From Sphingobium sp. CR2-8 (GTDB taxonomy: Bacteria; Pseudomonadota; Alphaproteobacteria; Sphingomonadales; Sphingomonadaceae): a stretch of DNA of 64,000 bases. The translations under genes were made by a program, and so were the position numbers. The stretch covers positions 932,501 through 996,500 of the forward strand of contig NZ_JAYKZY010000002.1 in NCBI RefSeq assembly GCF_035818615.1. The letters are read 5' to 3'. Below the pieces are notes generated by a model. That model was not told the origin of the DNA, made no database searches, and worked only from the letters and a program-made list of their open reading frames with translations. Shown here piece by piece: positions 9,426-17,956 of this stretch. Position 1 is the stretch's first letter. Each line of letters begins with the position of its first letter.

Positions 9426-10066
9426 CGGACGGGCCGGAACCCTGGCAACCGGGTTCCGACCCTGCCATAGCCGGAAAACGTTTCGCTCCCGCAACGGAAC
9501 GCAATCGCGACGCGATCGCCGCCGTCCTGCGCGACGCCCTCCCACCCGCCGGCCTCGTGCTGGAGGTGGCGAGCGGGAGCGGCGAACATGCTGTCCATTT
9601 CGCTGTCTCTTTCCCCGATCTCGACTGGCAACCGACCGATCCCGATCCGACCGCGATCAACTCGATCGCCGCTTGGCGGGAAGAGGCGCGCGCGCCCAAT
9701 CTGCGCGCCCCGATCCCGCTGGACGCGGCAGCCGACTGGCCGATCGCGCAGGCCGCCGCCATCCTCTGCATCAACATGGTCCACATCGCCCCATGGGAAG
9801 CGACGCTGGGATTGTTCAAGGGGGCAGGGCAGGCGCTGCCGCCCGGCGGCCTGCTCTATCTCTACGGCCCCTACACCCGCGTCGGCGTGGAGACCGCTCC
9901 CAGCAACCTGACCTTCGACGCCTCGCTCAAGGCTCGCGACCCGCGCTGGGGCCTGCGCCGAGTCGAGGATGTCGTCGCCGCGGCGCAGGCGCAGGGCTTG
10001 CGCTTGGACAAGCTGATCGCCATGCCTGCGAACAACCTGTCATTGCTTTTCAGGCGGCGGACTTGA
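9422..10066 (+). CDS. DUF938 family SAM-dependent methyltransferase
   Basis: 214 residues, with start overlapping the gcvPB stop (ATGA), so probably translationally coupled to the gcv operon. The N-terminal RFAPATERNRDAI and the SAM-binding motif VLEVASGSGEHAVHF are characteristic of the DUF938 family, as are LCINMVHIAPWEATLGLF and LYLYGPYTR. The substrate is unknown. Coupling to glycine cleavage, which supplies one-carbon units, may be functional or only positional. Confidence 0.85.
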   Translation: MTDGPEPWQPGSDPAIAGKRFAPATERNRDAIAAVLRDALPPAGLVLEVASGSGEHAVHFAVSFPDLDWQPTDPDPTAINSIAAWREEARAPNLRAPIPLDAAADWPIAQAAAILCINMVHIAPWEATLGLFKGAGQALPPGGLLYLYGPYTRVGVETAPSNLTFDASLKARDPRWGLRRVEDVVAAAQAQGLRLDKLIAMPANNLSLLFRRRT

Positions 10067-10075
10067 AATAATAGT

Positions 10076-10142
10076 GTGTTCCCGCGAAGGCGGGAACCCA
10101 GCCCCGCCCTTCGAACTGGGTTCCCGCCTTCGCGGGAACACG
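10076..10142. repeat. Palindromic repeat, family D
   Basis: Near-perfect inverted repeat: GTTCCCGCGAAGGCGGGAAC on the left and its complement GTTCCCGCCTTCGCGGGAAC on the right with a ~20-base loop. It sits between convergently unrelated plus-strand genes and could act as a processing or termination hairpin. Confidence 0.85.
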
Positions 10143-10161
10143 CCGCACATATTAGGGACTA

Positions 10162-11040
10162 ATGCCCAGCCATCTCCTCCCCCTCGTCACGGCCGAACTC
10201 GCCGCCCCGGCCGATCCGCGCGCCGCCGCCATGGCCGGCGCACTCGCCGCCCAATATCCGCAGGCCGCCCGCGCCGTCCTCTTCTACGGCTCCTGCCTGC
10301 GGGAGGCCAATCTCGACGGGCTGATGCTCGATTTCTACCTGATCGTGTCGGACTATGCGGCCGCCTATGGCAAAAGCTGGCTGGCGCGCGCCAACCGCCT
10401 GATCCCGCCCAACGTTTTTCCCTTCGAACATAATGGCCTGATCGCCAAATATGCGGTCCTGTCCGAAGCCGACTTCGCGCGTCTCAACAGCCCGGCGGCC
10501 GACAATGTCTCGGTCTGGGCGCGCTTCGCCCAGCCCTCGCGCCTGCTCTGGGCCGCCGACGATCTCGCCCGTCAGCGCGCCATCGCCGCCGTGGCGCAGG
10601 CCGCGCCGACCCTGCTTTCCCTGGCACAGCCGATGGCGGCGGGGCAGGGGGATGCGCTGGCCCTGTGGAAGGCCGGTTTCACCCAGACCTATAATGCCGA
10701 ATTGCGCGCCGAAAAGACCGGCCGTTCCGTCTCGATCGTGGACGCCGATCCCGACCGCTATCGCCGCTTCGGGGATGCCGCGCTCGCCGACGGCCTGCCA
10801 CCGCCCCCGCAGGATGCGCCAGCCCGCTGGCGCGCGCTCCAGCGGCGCGGCAAGCGCCTGTCGGTGATGCGCCTGGCCAAGGCCAGCTTCACCTATGCGG
10901 GCGGCATCGATTATCTGGCGTGGAAGATCAACCGCCATGCGGGCACGCAGATCAGCATCCAGCCCTGGCAACGGCGCTGGCCGCTGCTGGGCGCGATCAC
11001 TCTGCTGCCGCGGCTGCTGCGGGGTGGCGCAATTCGCTGA
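10162..11040 (+). CDS. Putative Tam41/Mmp37-like nucleotidyltransferase (CDP-DAG synthase-like)
   Basis: 292 residues. No signal peptide or obvious membrane segment. Residues ~38-65 read VLFYGSCLREANLDG then LMLDFYLIVSDY, resembling the nucleotidyltransferase-type GS...D motif of Tam41 proteins, and later HNGLIAKYAVLSEADF with VSVWARFAQPSRLLWA resembles the Tam41 KYGVIS ... W..LY.AGRL.KP segment. Tam41 makes CDP-diacylglycerol from phosphatidic acid and CTP in mitochondria. The assignment rests on motif spacing only. Its position beside a sphingolipid locus fits a lipid role. The 3' end overlaps the convergent kinase gene by 44 bases. Confidence 0.55.
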   Translation: MPSHLLPLVTAELAAPADPRAAAMAGALAAQYPQAARAVLFYGSCLREANLDGLMLDFYLIVSDYAAAYGKSWLARANRLIPPNVFPFEHNGLIAKYAVLSEADFARLNSPAADNVSVWARFAQPSRLLWAADDLARQRAIAAVAQAAPTLLSLAQPMAAGQGDALALWKAGFTQTYNAELRAEKTGRSVSIVDADPDRYRRFGDAALADGLPPPPQDAPARWRALQRRGKRLSVMRLAKASFTYAGGIDYLAWKINRHAGTQISIQPWQRRWPLLGAITLLPRLLRGGAIR

Positions 11041-13000
11041 GCGCGCTCGTCAAAGCCTGCCCCAGCGCCATCAGCGTATAGGGCTTGCGCAACACGGCAT
11101 GCCCTTCGAAATCCGCACTATCGTTCGCATCGCCGGTATAGCCGGTGACGAACAGCACCGGCAGGCTCTGGAACCGGGCAGGCAGTGCCTTCACCATTTC
11201 CGGCCCGGTCATGTCGGGCATCATCACATCGCTGACGATCAGGCGCACATCGCCATGACTGGCCAGCAATTTGGCCGCCTTGGACGGATGGTCGCAGGCG
11301 ATCGGCAGATGCCCCAGCTCCGCCAGCGCCGCCATGGTCTGGTTCAGCACGCGCGCATCATCCTCGACCACCAGGATGCGGGCAGGGGGATGTTCGACCG
11401 GCGCATGCGCGAAACTGGCACGCTGGCGCACGGCGTCCTCCGCCAGCGCCGATCGCGGCAGATAGAGATGTACGCTGCTGCCCCGGCCCGGTGTCGATTC
11501 GATCCGGATCTCGCCACCGCATTGGCGCACGAACCCGAAGATCTGGCTCAGGCCCAGGCCCGTGCCCTTGCCCACCGGCTTGGTGGTGAAAAAGGGTTCG
11601 AACACTCGCGCCAGCACCTCGGGCGTCATGCCGCATCCATCGTCGGTCACGCACAGCGTCACATAATCGCCCGCCGCGCATTCGCCGACCTCGCCATCGG
11701 ACAGCAACGCCTGTCCCGTCGCCAGCGTCAACCGGCCGCGTCCGTCCATCGCATCGCGCGCATTGACGCACAGGTTCAGGATCGCATTCTCCATCTGATG
11801 CTGGTCGACGAAGATGCGCCAGCCGCTGGCCCCCTGCACGAAGCCGACGGTGATCTGGTCGCCGATGGTGCGGTCGATCAGGTCGGCCATGCCCGACAGC
11901 AGCGCATCGGGATCGACCGCGCTGGGCAACAAAGGCTCCGACCGGGCAAAGGCCAGCAGGCGGCGGGTCAGCGCGGACGCCCGGTTCGCGCCCTCCATCG
12001 CATTGTCCAGATGGCGACTCGCCTCTTCGGGCTGCAACCGCATCTTGCGCTTGGCCAGTTCCAGCCCGCCGACGACGACGGCCAGCATATTGTTGAAATC
12101 ATGCGCGATGCCACCGGTCAGCTGGCCCACCGCATCCATCTTCTGCATCTGACGCAGATGGTCCTGCGCCGCCGCGCGCTCCGCCAATTCTTCTTTCAGC
12201 TGCTCATAGGCGTAGGATAGTTCTGCGGTACGCGCCTTGACCGCCGCCTCCAGCCGGTCGGCGCGCTCGGTTTCCACATCCGCTATCCGGCGCGCGCTGC
12301 GCCGTTCGCGATAGGCGACATGGGCGAACCAGGCGCCGAACAGGATGCATACCAGCATCGCAAGGCCCACCAGCCGTGATGTCCTGCCCACCCATTCGCT
12401 GCGATCCCCCGCCAGCGTCACCGCCAGGCTGCGTTCGCGCAACCGCTGATTCTCGGCCTTGATGACCAGGTCGAGCAGGGCGGTGATGCGCCGCAGATCC
12501 TGCGACTTCCCGGCTTCATGGAAACGGGCCAGCGCCGCCATCTTCTGGTCGTACGTCGTGCGCAGGCCCACTTCGCTCAGCGTCTTGCCCCGCGCGATGA
12601 AGGCGTAGCGCAAAGCCGCGACATTGCCGTTCTGCCAGCCGGACCCGCGCGTGGCGTAGGTCAATGCCTTCAACTGGCTGGCCGCGCCGCGCCACTGGTC
12701 CTGGAACAGGCGGCCGGTATCGGGGTCCAGGCTGATGACATAGCGGGCCAGCGTCACCTCCGCCCGCGCCATCCGCGCCTCGAACCCGCGCGCCAGCGCC
12801 ATCACCTCGAAACTATTCTGTTGTTCGGCCAGGGCCTGCGCATGGTCGCGCGAGGCTTGGCTGGCATTGTAGAGCAGTGCCCCCAGCGACCCTACCAGCA
12901 GGACGGCCAGCAACAATGGCAGGGCGCGCTGCACCCGCCCGCGCCAGCCCCCGTCCGGGTCGACAGGAAATGGACCGTCATGAATGTCGCTGTCGATCAT
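10997..13000 (-). CDS. Membrane hybrid sensor histidine kinase with receiver domain
   Basis: 667 residues. One membrane segment at ~28-45 and a second at ~208-228 bracket a ~160-residue periplasmic sensor resembling a CHASE3-like helical bundle. A coiled linker (~240-285) leads to the phospho-acceptor His300 in QLTGGIAHDFNN. ATPase boxes follow: ENAILNLCVNARDAM, VTDDGCGM and GKGTGLGLS. The C-terminal receiver has RILVVEDD and phospho-acceptor Asp591 in IVSDVMMPD. No separate regulator is adjacent, so output must go to a regulator elsewhere or by phosphorelay. It lies downstream of spt on the same strand, 122 bases away; co-transcription is possible. The signal sensed is unknown. Confidence 0.9.
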   Translation of the reverse strand: MIDSDIHDGPFPVDPDGGWRGRVQRALPLLLAVLLVGSLGALLYNASQASRDHAQALAEQQNSFEVMALARGFEARMARAEVTLARYVISLDPDTGRLFQDQWRGAASQLKALTYATRGSGWQNGNVAALRYAFIARGKTLSEVGLRTTYDQKMAALARFHEAGKSQDLRRITALLDLVIKAENQRLRERSLAVTLAGDRSEWVGRTSRLVGLAMLVCILFGAWFAHVAYRERRSARRIADVETERADRLEAAVKARTAELSYAYEQLKEELAERAAAQDHLRQMQKMDAVGQLTGGIAHDFNNMLAVVVGGLELAKRKMRLQPEEASRHLDNAMEGANRASALTRRLLAFARSEPLLPSAVDPDALLSGMADLIDRTIGDQITVGFVQGASGWRIFVDQHQMENAILNLCVNARDAMDGRGRLTLATGQALLSDGEVGECAAGDYVTLCVTDDGCGMTPEVLARVFEPFFTTKPVGKGTGLGLSQIFGFVRQCGGEIRIESTPGRGSSVHLYLPRSALAEDAVRQRASFAHAPVEHPPARILVVEDDARVLNQTMAALAELGHLPIACDHPSKAAKLLASHGDVRLIVSDVMMPDMTGPEMVKALPARFQSLPVLFVTGYTGDANDSADFEGHAVLRKPYTLMALGQALTSALSELRHPAAAAAAE

Positions 13001-13122
13001 CGACCGTTACACTAGACGAACAACGTCGCCCGCGAAACATCACGGATTAAAAGTTCCATACCCGCTCGACATTTCGTCGCACGCTCGGCTCTTTCAGGCG
13101 TGAAATATGCCCGCAGCGTGGC

Positions 13123-14385
13123 TCAATCGATGGCGCCGGTCGCCTTGCCCGCCGCCTCGAACATGCCGATGATCTGCTCGACCTGCGCGTCGCTATGTTC
13201 GGCGCACAGCGAACAGCGCAGCAGGAACGTGCCGGTCGGCGTCGCCGGCGGGCGCGCCATATTGACGTACAGGCCCAGTTCCAGCAGCGTCTGCCACATC
13301 GCGACGGCCTGCGCCTGATCGGTCAGGATGACGGCGATGATCGCCGACTGCGGCGTCTTCGTCCCCAGCGTGAAGCCCAGATCGGTCAGCCCCTTGTGCA
13401 GGCGCTGGCTGTTCTTCCACAGATGGGCGCGCTTGTCGCCCGCATGCATCAGCTTGCGGATGCTGGTCGCGGCGGTGGCGACGACGCTGGGCGGCAGCGA
13501 CGCGGTGAAGACATAGGGACGGCACACCAGCCGCAAAATCTCGAACTTGGGGTGATTGGATACGCAGAAGCCACCGACGGTGCCGACCGATTTGGAGAAG
13601 GTGCCGACCACGAAGTCGATATCCTTCTCGACCCCCTGTTCTTCATAGACGCCCCGGCCATGCTCACCGAAAAAGCCCATGCCATGGGCTTCGTCCACCA
13701 GGATCATGCAATTGGCGTGCTTGCGCACCGCCGCGACCATCTCGGGCAGGGGGGCGACATCGCCCAGCATCGAATAGACGCCTTCCAGCACGACCAGTTT
13801 CAGCGCATCGGCGGGCAGGCGAGCGAGGCGCTTGTCCAGATCCTCGACGCTGTTGTGGCGGAAGCGCACGATCTCTGCGTCGCCCAGGAAGCAGCCGTCA
13901 TAGATGGACGCATGGCTGTCGGCGTCCAGGATGACATAGTCGCCCCGGCCCGCCAGCGTCGAAATCACGCCCAGATTGGCCTGGTATCCGGTAGAAAAGA
14001 CCATCGCGCCCGACGTGCCGTAAAAATCCTTGAGCGCGTCCTCGACCGCCTTGTGGCCCTGATAGGTGCCGTTCAGCACGCGGCTGCCCGTCGTGCCCGC
14101 GCCGAATTCGTCCAGTGCCTTCTTGCCCGCCGCGACCACGTCGGGGTCGAACGTCATGCCCATATAGTTATAGGTGCCCAGCAGGATCGTGTCCTTGCCC
14201 TTGATGACGGCCTGGGTCGGCGACTTCACCTCGTCCATCACGATCGCGAAGGGATCGCGCACGCCCGTCGCCATCAGCGCCTCGCGCTCGGCGATCAGGG
14301 GATCGAACTTGGAAAAAAGGTCGCGCGCGCCGGGCGTTTCGGCGGGCGTGCGGGTGTCGTTCGCGGTGGCGGCAGCGTCGGTCAT
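13123..14385 (-). CDS. spt: Serine palmitoyltransferase
   Basis: 420 residues, a PLP-dependent alpha-oxoamine synthase condensing L-serine with an acyl thioester to 3-ketodihydrosphingosine, the first step of sphingolipid synthesis. The PLP lysine is Lys265 in GTFSKSVGTVGG, Asp231 and His234 lie in LVDEAHGMGFFG, and a stacking His is in DADSHASIYDG. The length equals the soluble homodimeric enzyme described from Sphingomonas. Related KBL or AONS enzymes lack the N-terminal extension seen here. An acyl carrier protein gene lies just upstream, which argues for SPT over 5-aminolevulinate synthase or BioF. Confidence 0.93.
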   Translation of the reverse strand: MTDAAATANDTRTPAETPGARDLFSKFDPLIAEREALMATGVRDPFAIVMDEVKSPTQAVIKGKDTILLGTYNYMGMTFDPDVVAAGKKALDEFGAGTTGSRVLNGTYQGHKAVEDALKDFYGTSGAMVFSTGYQANLGVISTLAGRGDYVILDADSHASIYDGCFLGDAEIVRFRHNSVEDLDKRLARLPADALKLVVLEGVYSMLGDVAPLPEMVAAVRKHANCMILVDEAHGMGFFGEHGRGVYEEQGVEKDIDFVVGTFSKSVGTVGGFCVSNHPKFEILRLVCRPYVFTASLPPSVVATAATSIRKLMHAGDKRAHLWKNSQRLHKGLTDLGFTLGTKTPQSAIIAVILTDQAQAVAMWQTLLELGLYVNMARPPATPTGTFLLRCSLCAEHSDAQVEQIIGMFEAAGKATGAID

Positions 14386-14412
14386 ATGTAAAATCCGTTC
14401 GGTTCAAAACCT

Positions 14413-14474
14413 CCGTTCGGTTCGAGCCTGTCGAGAACCAAGCGCATCGTTCTCGACAGGCTCGAACCGAACGG
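14413..14474. repeat. Palindromic repeat, family B variant, between acp and spt
   Basis: Arms CCGTTCGGTTCGAGCCTGTC and GACAGGCTCGAACCGAACGG are exact inverted complements over 20 bases with a short loop. A variant of family B. It sits in the intergenic gap of the sphingolipid pair and could affect the relative expression of the two genes. Confidence 0.85.
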
Positions 14475-14489
14475 AAAAGGAAAGGCGGC

Positions 14490-14732
14490 TTAGCCCTTCA
14501 ACTTCGCGACCGCGTCCACCAGTTGGCCGACGGTCTCGATTTCGGCCTGCATGTTCATGGTGATGATGATGTCGAATTCATCCTCGATCGCCGCGACGAA
14601 ATCCATCACCGTCAGGCTGTCCCACTCCAGGTCGCCGGCGAATGTGGTGGCTTCGGTCAGTTCGACGCCCTTCTTGTTGAAGGGCGCGACCTGCGTCGCG
14701 ATGCTGTCGAAAATTGCGGTGCGATCCGTCAT
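14490..14732 (-). CDS. Acyl carrier protein of the sphingolipid locus
   Basis: 80 residues. The phosphopantetheine attachment serine is Ser39 in GDLEWDSLTVMDF, followed by the acidic helix IEDEFDIIITMN. It is not the fatty-acid ACP (different motif, GADSLD in AcpP). An acyl carrier protein beside serine palmitoyltransferase is known from Caulobacter and sphingomonads (AcpR-type), where it is thought to deliver the acyl chain. The start at 14732 gives a normal ACP length; an in-frame ATG at 14765 would add 11 residues. Confidence 0.88.
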   Translation of the reverse strand: MTDRTAIFDSIATQVAPFNKKGVELTEATTFAGDLEWDSLTVMDFVAAIEDEFDIIITMNMQAEIETVGQLVDAVAKLKG

Positions 14733-14774
14733 TATCGTGAAAATCTTTCCGTCAAAGCGCGGCATTTGCCGCCC

Positions 14775-14866
14775 AGAGCATTTTGAAGTCGGCTGGAACA
14801 GCCGACGACTCGCAAAATGCGGTAAGCAAAAATAATCAGCTCATTATCCGATGCAATCGGATGAAC
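14775..14866. repeat. Conserved hairpin element, family I copy 1
   Basis: AGAGCATTTTGAAGTCGGCT, loop, AGCCGACGACTCGCAAAATG forms an imperfect hairpin, followed by ATCCGATGCAATCGGAT. A diverged copy with the same order (AGAGCATT, CGGC...GCCGACG, AATCGGATGA) lies at 34923-35007. Between acp and the NDUFS4-like gene. Confidence 0.6.
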
Positions 14867-14946
14867 CTCTGACCCGCCCTTTGGCAGCGGAATAAGGCGT
14901 CAATCGGGCAGCATCGCGCCCGAATGTGCAAGGGAAAATCGGTCGC

Positions 14947-15225
14947 TTAACGAAAATTGTCGGCGTAGGCCTGCAATTTCAGTGTCTTGGGCGGGGTCGC
15001 GATGACGGTGTAGGGCACACCCTGCTTTTCCGCATAGGCCACGGCCGCTTCCTGCGAGGGGAAGCTCAGCTTCAACTGCTGCTTGGTGTCGCCCGATCCG
15101 GCCCAGCCGGTCAGCGGGTCCGCCTGCTTGGCTTCGGCGGGCGCATATTCCAGCACCCATTTATGGGTCAGCGCCTTGCCGGACTGGAGGGCGTTCTTCT
15201 GGACTTGGTAGATGCGCGCGCTCAT
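14947..15225 (-). CDS. NDUFS4-like Complex I accessory protein
   Basis: 92 residues with the signature of the ETC complex I subunit (NDUFS4) family: ARIYQVQKNALQSGKA at the N-terminus, HKWVLEYAP, then DPLTGWAGSGDTKQQLKLSF and SQEAAVAYAEKQGVPYTVI. In alphaproteobacteria this protein associates with the peripheral arm of NADH:ubiquinone oxidoreductase. The ATG at 15225 is preferred because the open frame upstream adds a non-conserved stretch. The nuo operon is not in the window. Confidence 0.9.
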   Translation of the reverse strand: MSARIYQVQKNALQSGKALTHKWVLEYAPAEAKQADPLTGWAGSGDTKQQLKLSFPSQEAAVAYAEKQGVPYTVIATPPKTLKLQAYADNFR

Positions 15226-15280
15226 CGCGAAAGACTCCGGTAATTCCTCATGCTGCGTTGCACCAGCGCGCGCGCCCAAG

Positions 15281-17797
15281 TCAAGGCTTGCGGCCCTCCT
15301 GCTTCCTGGCATCGGCATTTTTGGTGCGCAATGTCGCGCTGGCGGCGGCGGGATCGTCGGGCCAGGGATGGCGCGGATAGCGCCCCCGCATCTCCTTCGC
15401 CACGTCGCGCCAGTTCCCCGCCCAGAAACCGGGCAGGTCGCGCGTCGTCTGGATCGGCCGCCCGGCCGGCGACGTCAGCGACAGGACCAGCGGAATGCGC
15501 TGGCTGCCCACGGTGGGATGCGCGCTCAGACCGAACAGCGCCTGCACCCGCAATTCCACGCGCGGCCCCCCTTCGGCGGCATAGTTGATGGCATGATGGC
15601 TCCCGGCAGGCGACCGGAAATCGGGCGGGGCCAGACGGTCGAGTTCCTGCTTGCCGTCCCAGCCGATCAGCCCCTCCAGCACGCCGGAAAGCTGCGACCG
15701 GTCGATATCCGACAGCCGCCGCTTGCCGGTGAGCAAAGGCGGCAGCCATTCGTCCAGGCTCGCCACCAGCGCCGCGTCGGACAGCGCCGCCAATCCTGCA
15801 AAGGCCCCGCGCATCCGCAGCGATTGCGCTGCCTCCGACCAGGGGAGCAGGTCGATCCCGCCCTGCCGCACCCCATCGACCAAGGCGGCGACCACGGCGT
15901 CCGGGTCCGGCTTGTCGTCCGACCCGCTCGACAGCCGCACCGCGCCCAGCCGCCGCTCGCGCAACGCCTCGATCCCGCCATTGGCAGGGCGGAAACGCAC
16001 CGTGCGATGCTCTGCGATCCGGCTGCCGAACAGGGCGATCACATCCTCCTCGCCGATCGGCGCGGCCGACAGGATCCGCGCACCTGCGGCGCTGCCCTGC
16101 ACCTCGCCCACCGCCAGCCAGTCTTCGCGTGCCAGCGGGGACAGCGGATCGAGCCGAAAGCCGCGCCCGCCCACGCTCGCCCAGTCCGCGCCATCGGCCG
16201 ACCGGCGCTTGGCCACACGATCGGGAAAGGCAAGCGCGAGGCAGAGGCCGACGCTATCTTCTCCCCTCCCTCCCAGGGAGGGGCCGGGGGTGGGTGGCGA
16301 GCGGAGCGAGCCTCCTGCGAAGGTAGAAGGGAGGGGCTTTATCAGGCTCGCCCACCGCCGCGCCAATCCTCTGGCCGCATCCGCGCGCTTGCCGCTCTCC
16401 CGCCGCCAGCGTTGCCGCCGCAGCGTCAGGTCGGTATCCTGCCCGCCGATCCCGCGCTCGCCCAGCAACACCGCGACCTCGGCCGCCACCGCCGCCAGCC
16501 CCATTGCGCCTGCCCGCACCAGCATATGCGCGATCCGGGGCGACAGCGGCAGCTTCGCCAGCGCCTTGCCATGCGCGCTGATGCGCCCGTCATCGCCCAG
16601 CGCCTCCAGCACGGTCAGCCGCGCCCGGGCTTCCTCCAGCGCCGCGGCAGGCGGGGCATCCAGCCAGCGCAGCGTAGCCGGATCGCTCACCCCCCACAGC
16701 GCGCAATCCAGCAACAGGCTCGACAGGTCGCTCTCCAAAATCTCAGGCGGGTCGAAGGGCGGCATCCCCGCGCTCGCCGCCGCTTCCCACAGCCGATAGG
16801 CGACGCCGGGCCGCTGCCGCGCCGCGCGCCCCGCCCGCTGCGTCGCCGACGCCTGGCTCGCCCGTTCCGTCACCAGCCGCGTCACCCCCGCCGCCCGGTC
16901 GTAGCGCGGTCGGCGCGCAAGGCCGCTGTCAACCACGATCCGCACGCCATCGATCGTCAGGCTGGTCTCGGCGATGGACGTCGCCAGGATCACCTTGCGG
17001 TGCCCATTGCGCGATGGCCGTATCGCCGCCCGCTGCGCCCCGGGGTCGAGCGACCCATGCAGCATATGCACCTCCGCTATGCCTTCGATCCGCTCCGCCG
17101 TCCGCTCGATCTCCCGCACCCCGGGCAGGAAGGCGAGCAGGTCGCCCTCCGCCTCTTCGCTTAGCGCGCGGCGGATCGTCGCCGCCATCTCATCCTCGAT
17201 TTTCTTTTCCGACGCCCGACCGACATGCCGCAGTTCCAGCGGCTGGATCCGCCCCTCGCTCTCGATCATCGGCGCGCCATCCAGAAGGGCAGCAAAGCGC
17301 GCCCCGTCCAAGGTCGCCGACATCGGCACGATCCGCAAATCCGGCCGCAGCGCGCCTTGCGCATCCAGAGCCAATGCCAGCCCGAAATCGCTGTCCAGGC
17401 TGCGCTCATGCACTTCGTCGAACAGTACCGCCGATACGCCCGCCAGTTCGGGATCATCCTGGATCCGCCGCACGAAGATACCCTCGGTCAGCACCAGCAA
17501 CCGCGTTTTCGCGCTGACCTTGCTGTCCATCCGCGTCGCATAGCCGACCGTGCCGCCCGGCTGCTCGCCCATCATCTCGGCGATCCGCTCCGCCGCCGCA
17601 CGCGCCGCCAGCCTGCGCGGCGACAGCAGCAGCACCTGACCGCTGCACCACGGCTCGTCCAGCAGCGCGGGCGCCACCGCCGTCGTCTTGCCCGCGCCCG
17701 GCGGCGCCACCAGCACGGCGTTGCTGCCCGTCCGCAACGCGGCCAGCAGGTCGGGCAGGACGGCATGAATGGGCAGGGGGATCGGCAGGTCACGCAT
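15281..17797 (-). CDS. hrpB: ATP-dependent RNA helicase HrpB
   Basis: 838 residues from ATG 17797. DExH helicase: Walker A in VAPPGAGKTTAVAPAL (~residues 28-40), DEVH box in VLFDEVHERSLDSDFG, SAT motif MSATLDGARF, and motif VI ATQRAGRAARQRPGVAYRLW. The C-terminal HrpB domain includes GWDGKQELDRLAPPDF and RPIQTTRDLPGFW. The role of HrpB in most bacteria is poorly defined. Oddity: about residues 487-512 are encoded by a family A intergenic repeat inserted in frame (16261-16337), giving LRSPPTPGPSLGGRG-type sequence. The frame stays open, so the gene is probably still functional. Confidence 0.94.
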   Translation of the reverse strand: MRDLPIPLPIHAVLPDLLAALRTGSNAVLVAPPGAGKTTAVAPALLDEPWCSGQVLLLSPRRLAARAAAERIAEMMGEQPGGTVGYATRMDSKVSAKTRLLVLTEGIFVRRIQDDPELAGVSAVLFDEVHERSLDSDFGLALALDAQGALRPDLRIVPMSATLDGARFAALLDGAPMIESEGRIQPLELRHVGRASEKKIEDEMAATIRRALSEEAEGDLLAFLPGVREIERTAERIEGIAEVHMLHGSLDPGAQRAAIRPSRNGHRKVILATSIAETSLTIDGVRIVVDSGLARRPRYDRAAGVTRLVTERASQASATQRAGRAARQRPGVAYRLWEAAASAGMPPFDPPEILESDLSSLLLDCALWGVSDPATLRWLDAPPAAALEEARARLTVLEALGDDGRISAHGKALAKLPLSPRIAHMLVRAGAMGLAAVAAEVAVLLGERGIGGQDTDLTLRRQRWRRESGKRADAARGLARRWASLIKPLPSTFAGGSLRSPPTPGPSLGGRGEDSVGLCLALAFPDRVAKRRSADGADWASVGGRGFRLDPLSPLAREDWLAVGEVQGSAAGARILSAAPIGEEDVIALFGSRIAEHRTVRFRPANGGIEALRERRLGAVRLSSGSDDKPDPDAVVAALVDGVRQGGIDLLPWSEAAQSLRMRGAFAGLAALSDAALVASLDEWLPPLLTGKRRLSDIDRSQLSGVLEGLIGWDGKQELDRLAPPDFRSPAGSHHAINYAAEGGPRVELRVQALFGLSAHPTVGSQRIPLVLSLTSPAGRPIQTTRDLPGFWAGNWRDVAKEMRGRYPRHPWPDDPAAASATLRTKNADARKQEGRKP
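16261..16337. repeat. Family A palindromic repeat inserted in frame inside hrpB
   Basis: CTCCCCTCCCTCCCAGGGAG followed by GGGCCGGGGGTGGGTGGCGA matches the intergenic copies at 2876, 23173 and 31435. The closing arm is AGAAGGGAGGGGC. On the hrpB strand it is read without a stop. No other repeat copy here lies inside a clear coding gene. Confidence 0.9.
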
Positions 17798-17956
17798 TGC
17801 GCGTCCTCTCGCGCCAATCGCGGCGCAGCGCAAGATGCGCGAAAAATCGCGGTGGTGAGCGGAAAGAGTTGCCATCTTGTACGTTAGGCGCACAGAAGTT
17901 GATCCAGATCATGCCACGCCCATGCGCGTGGCGCGCGCGGAAGGAATGAGTGGGGA

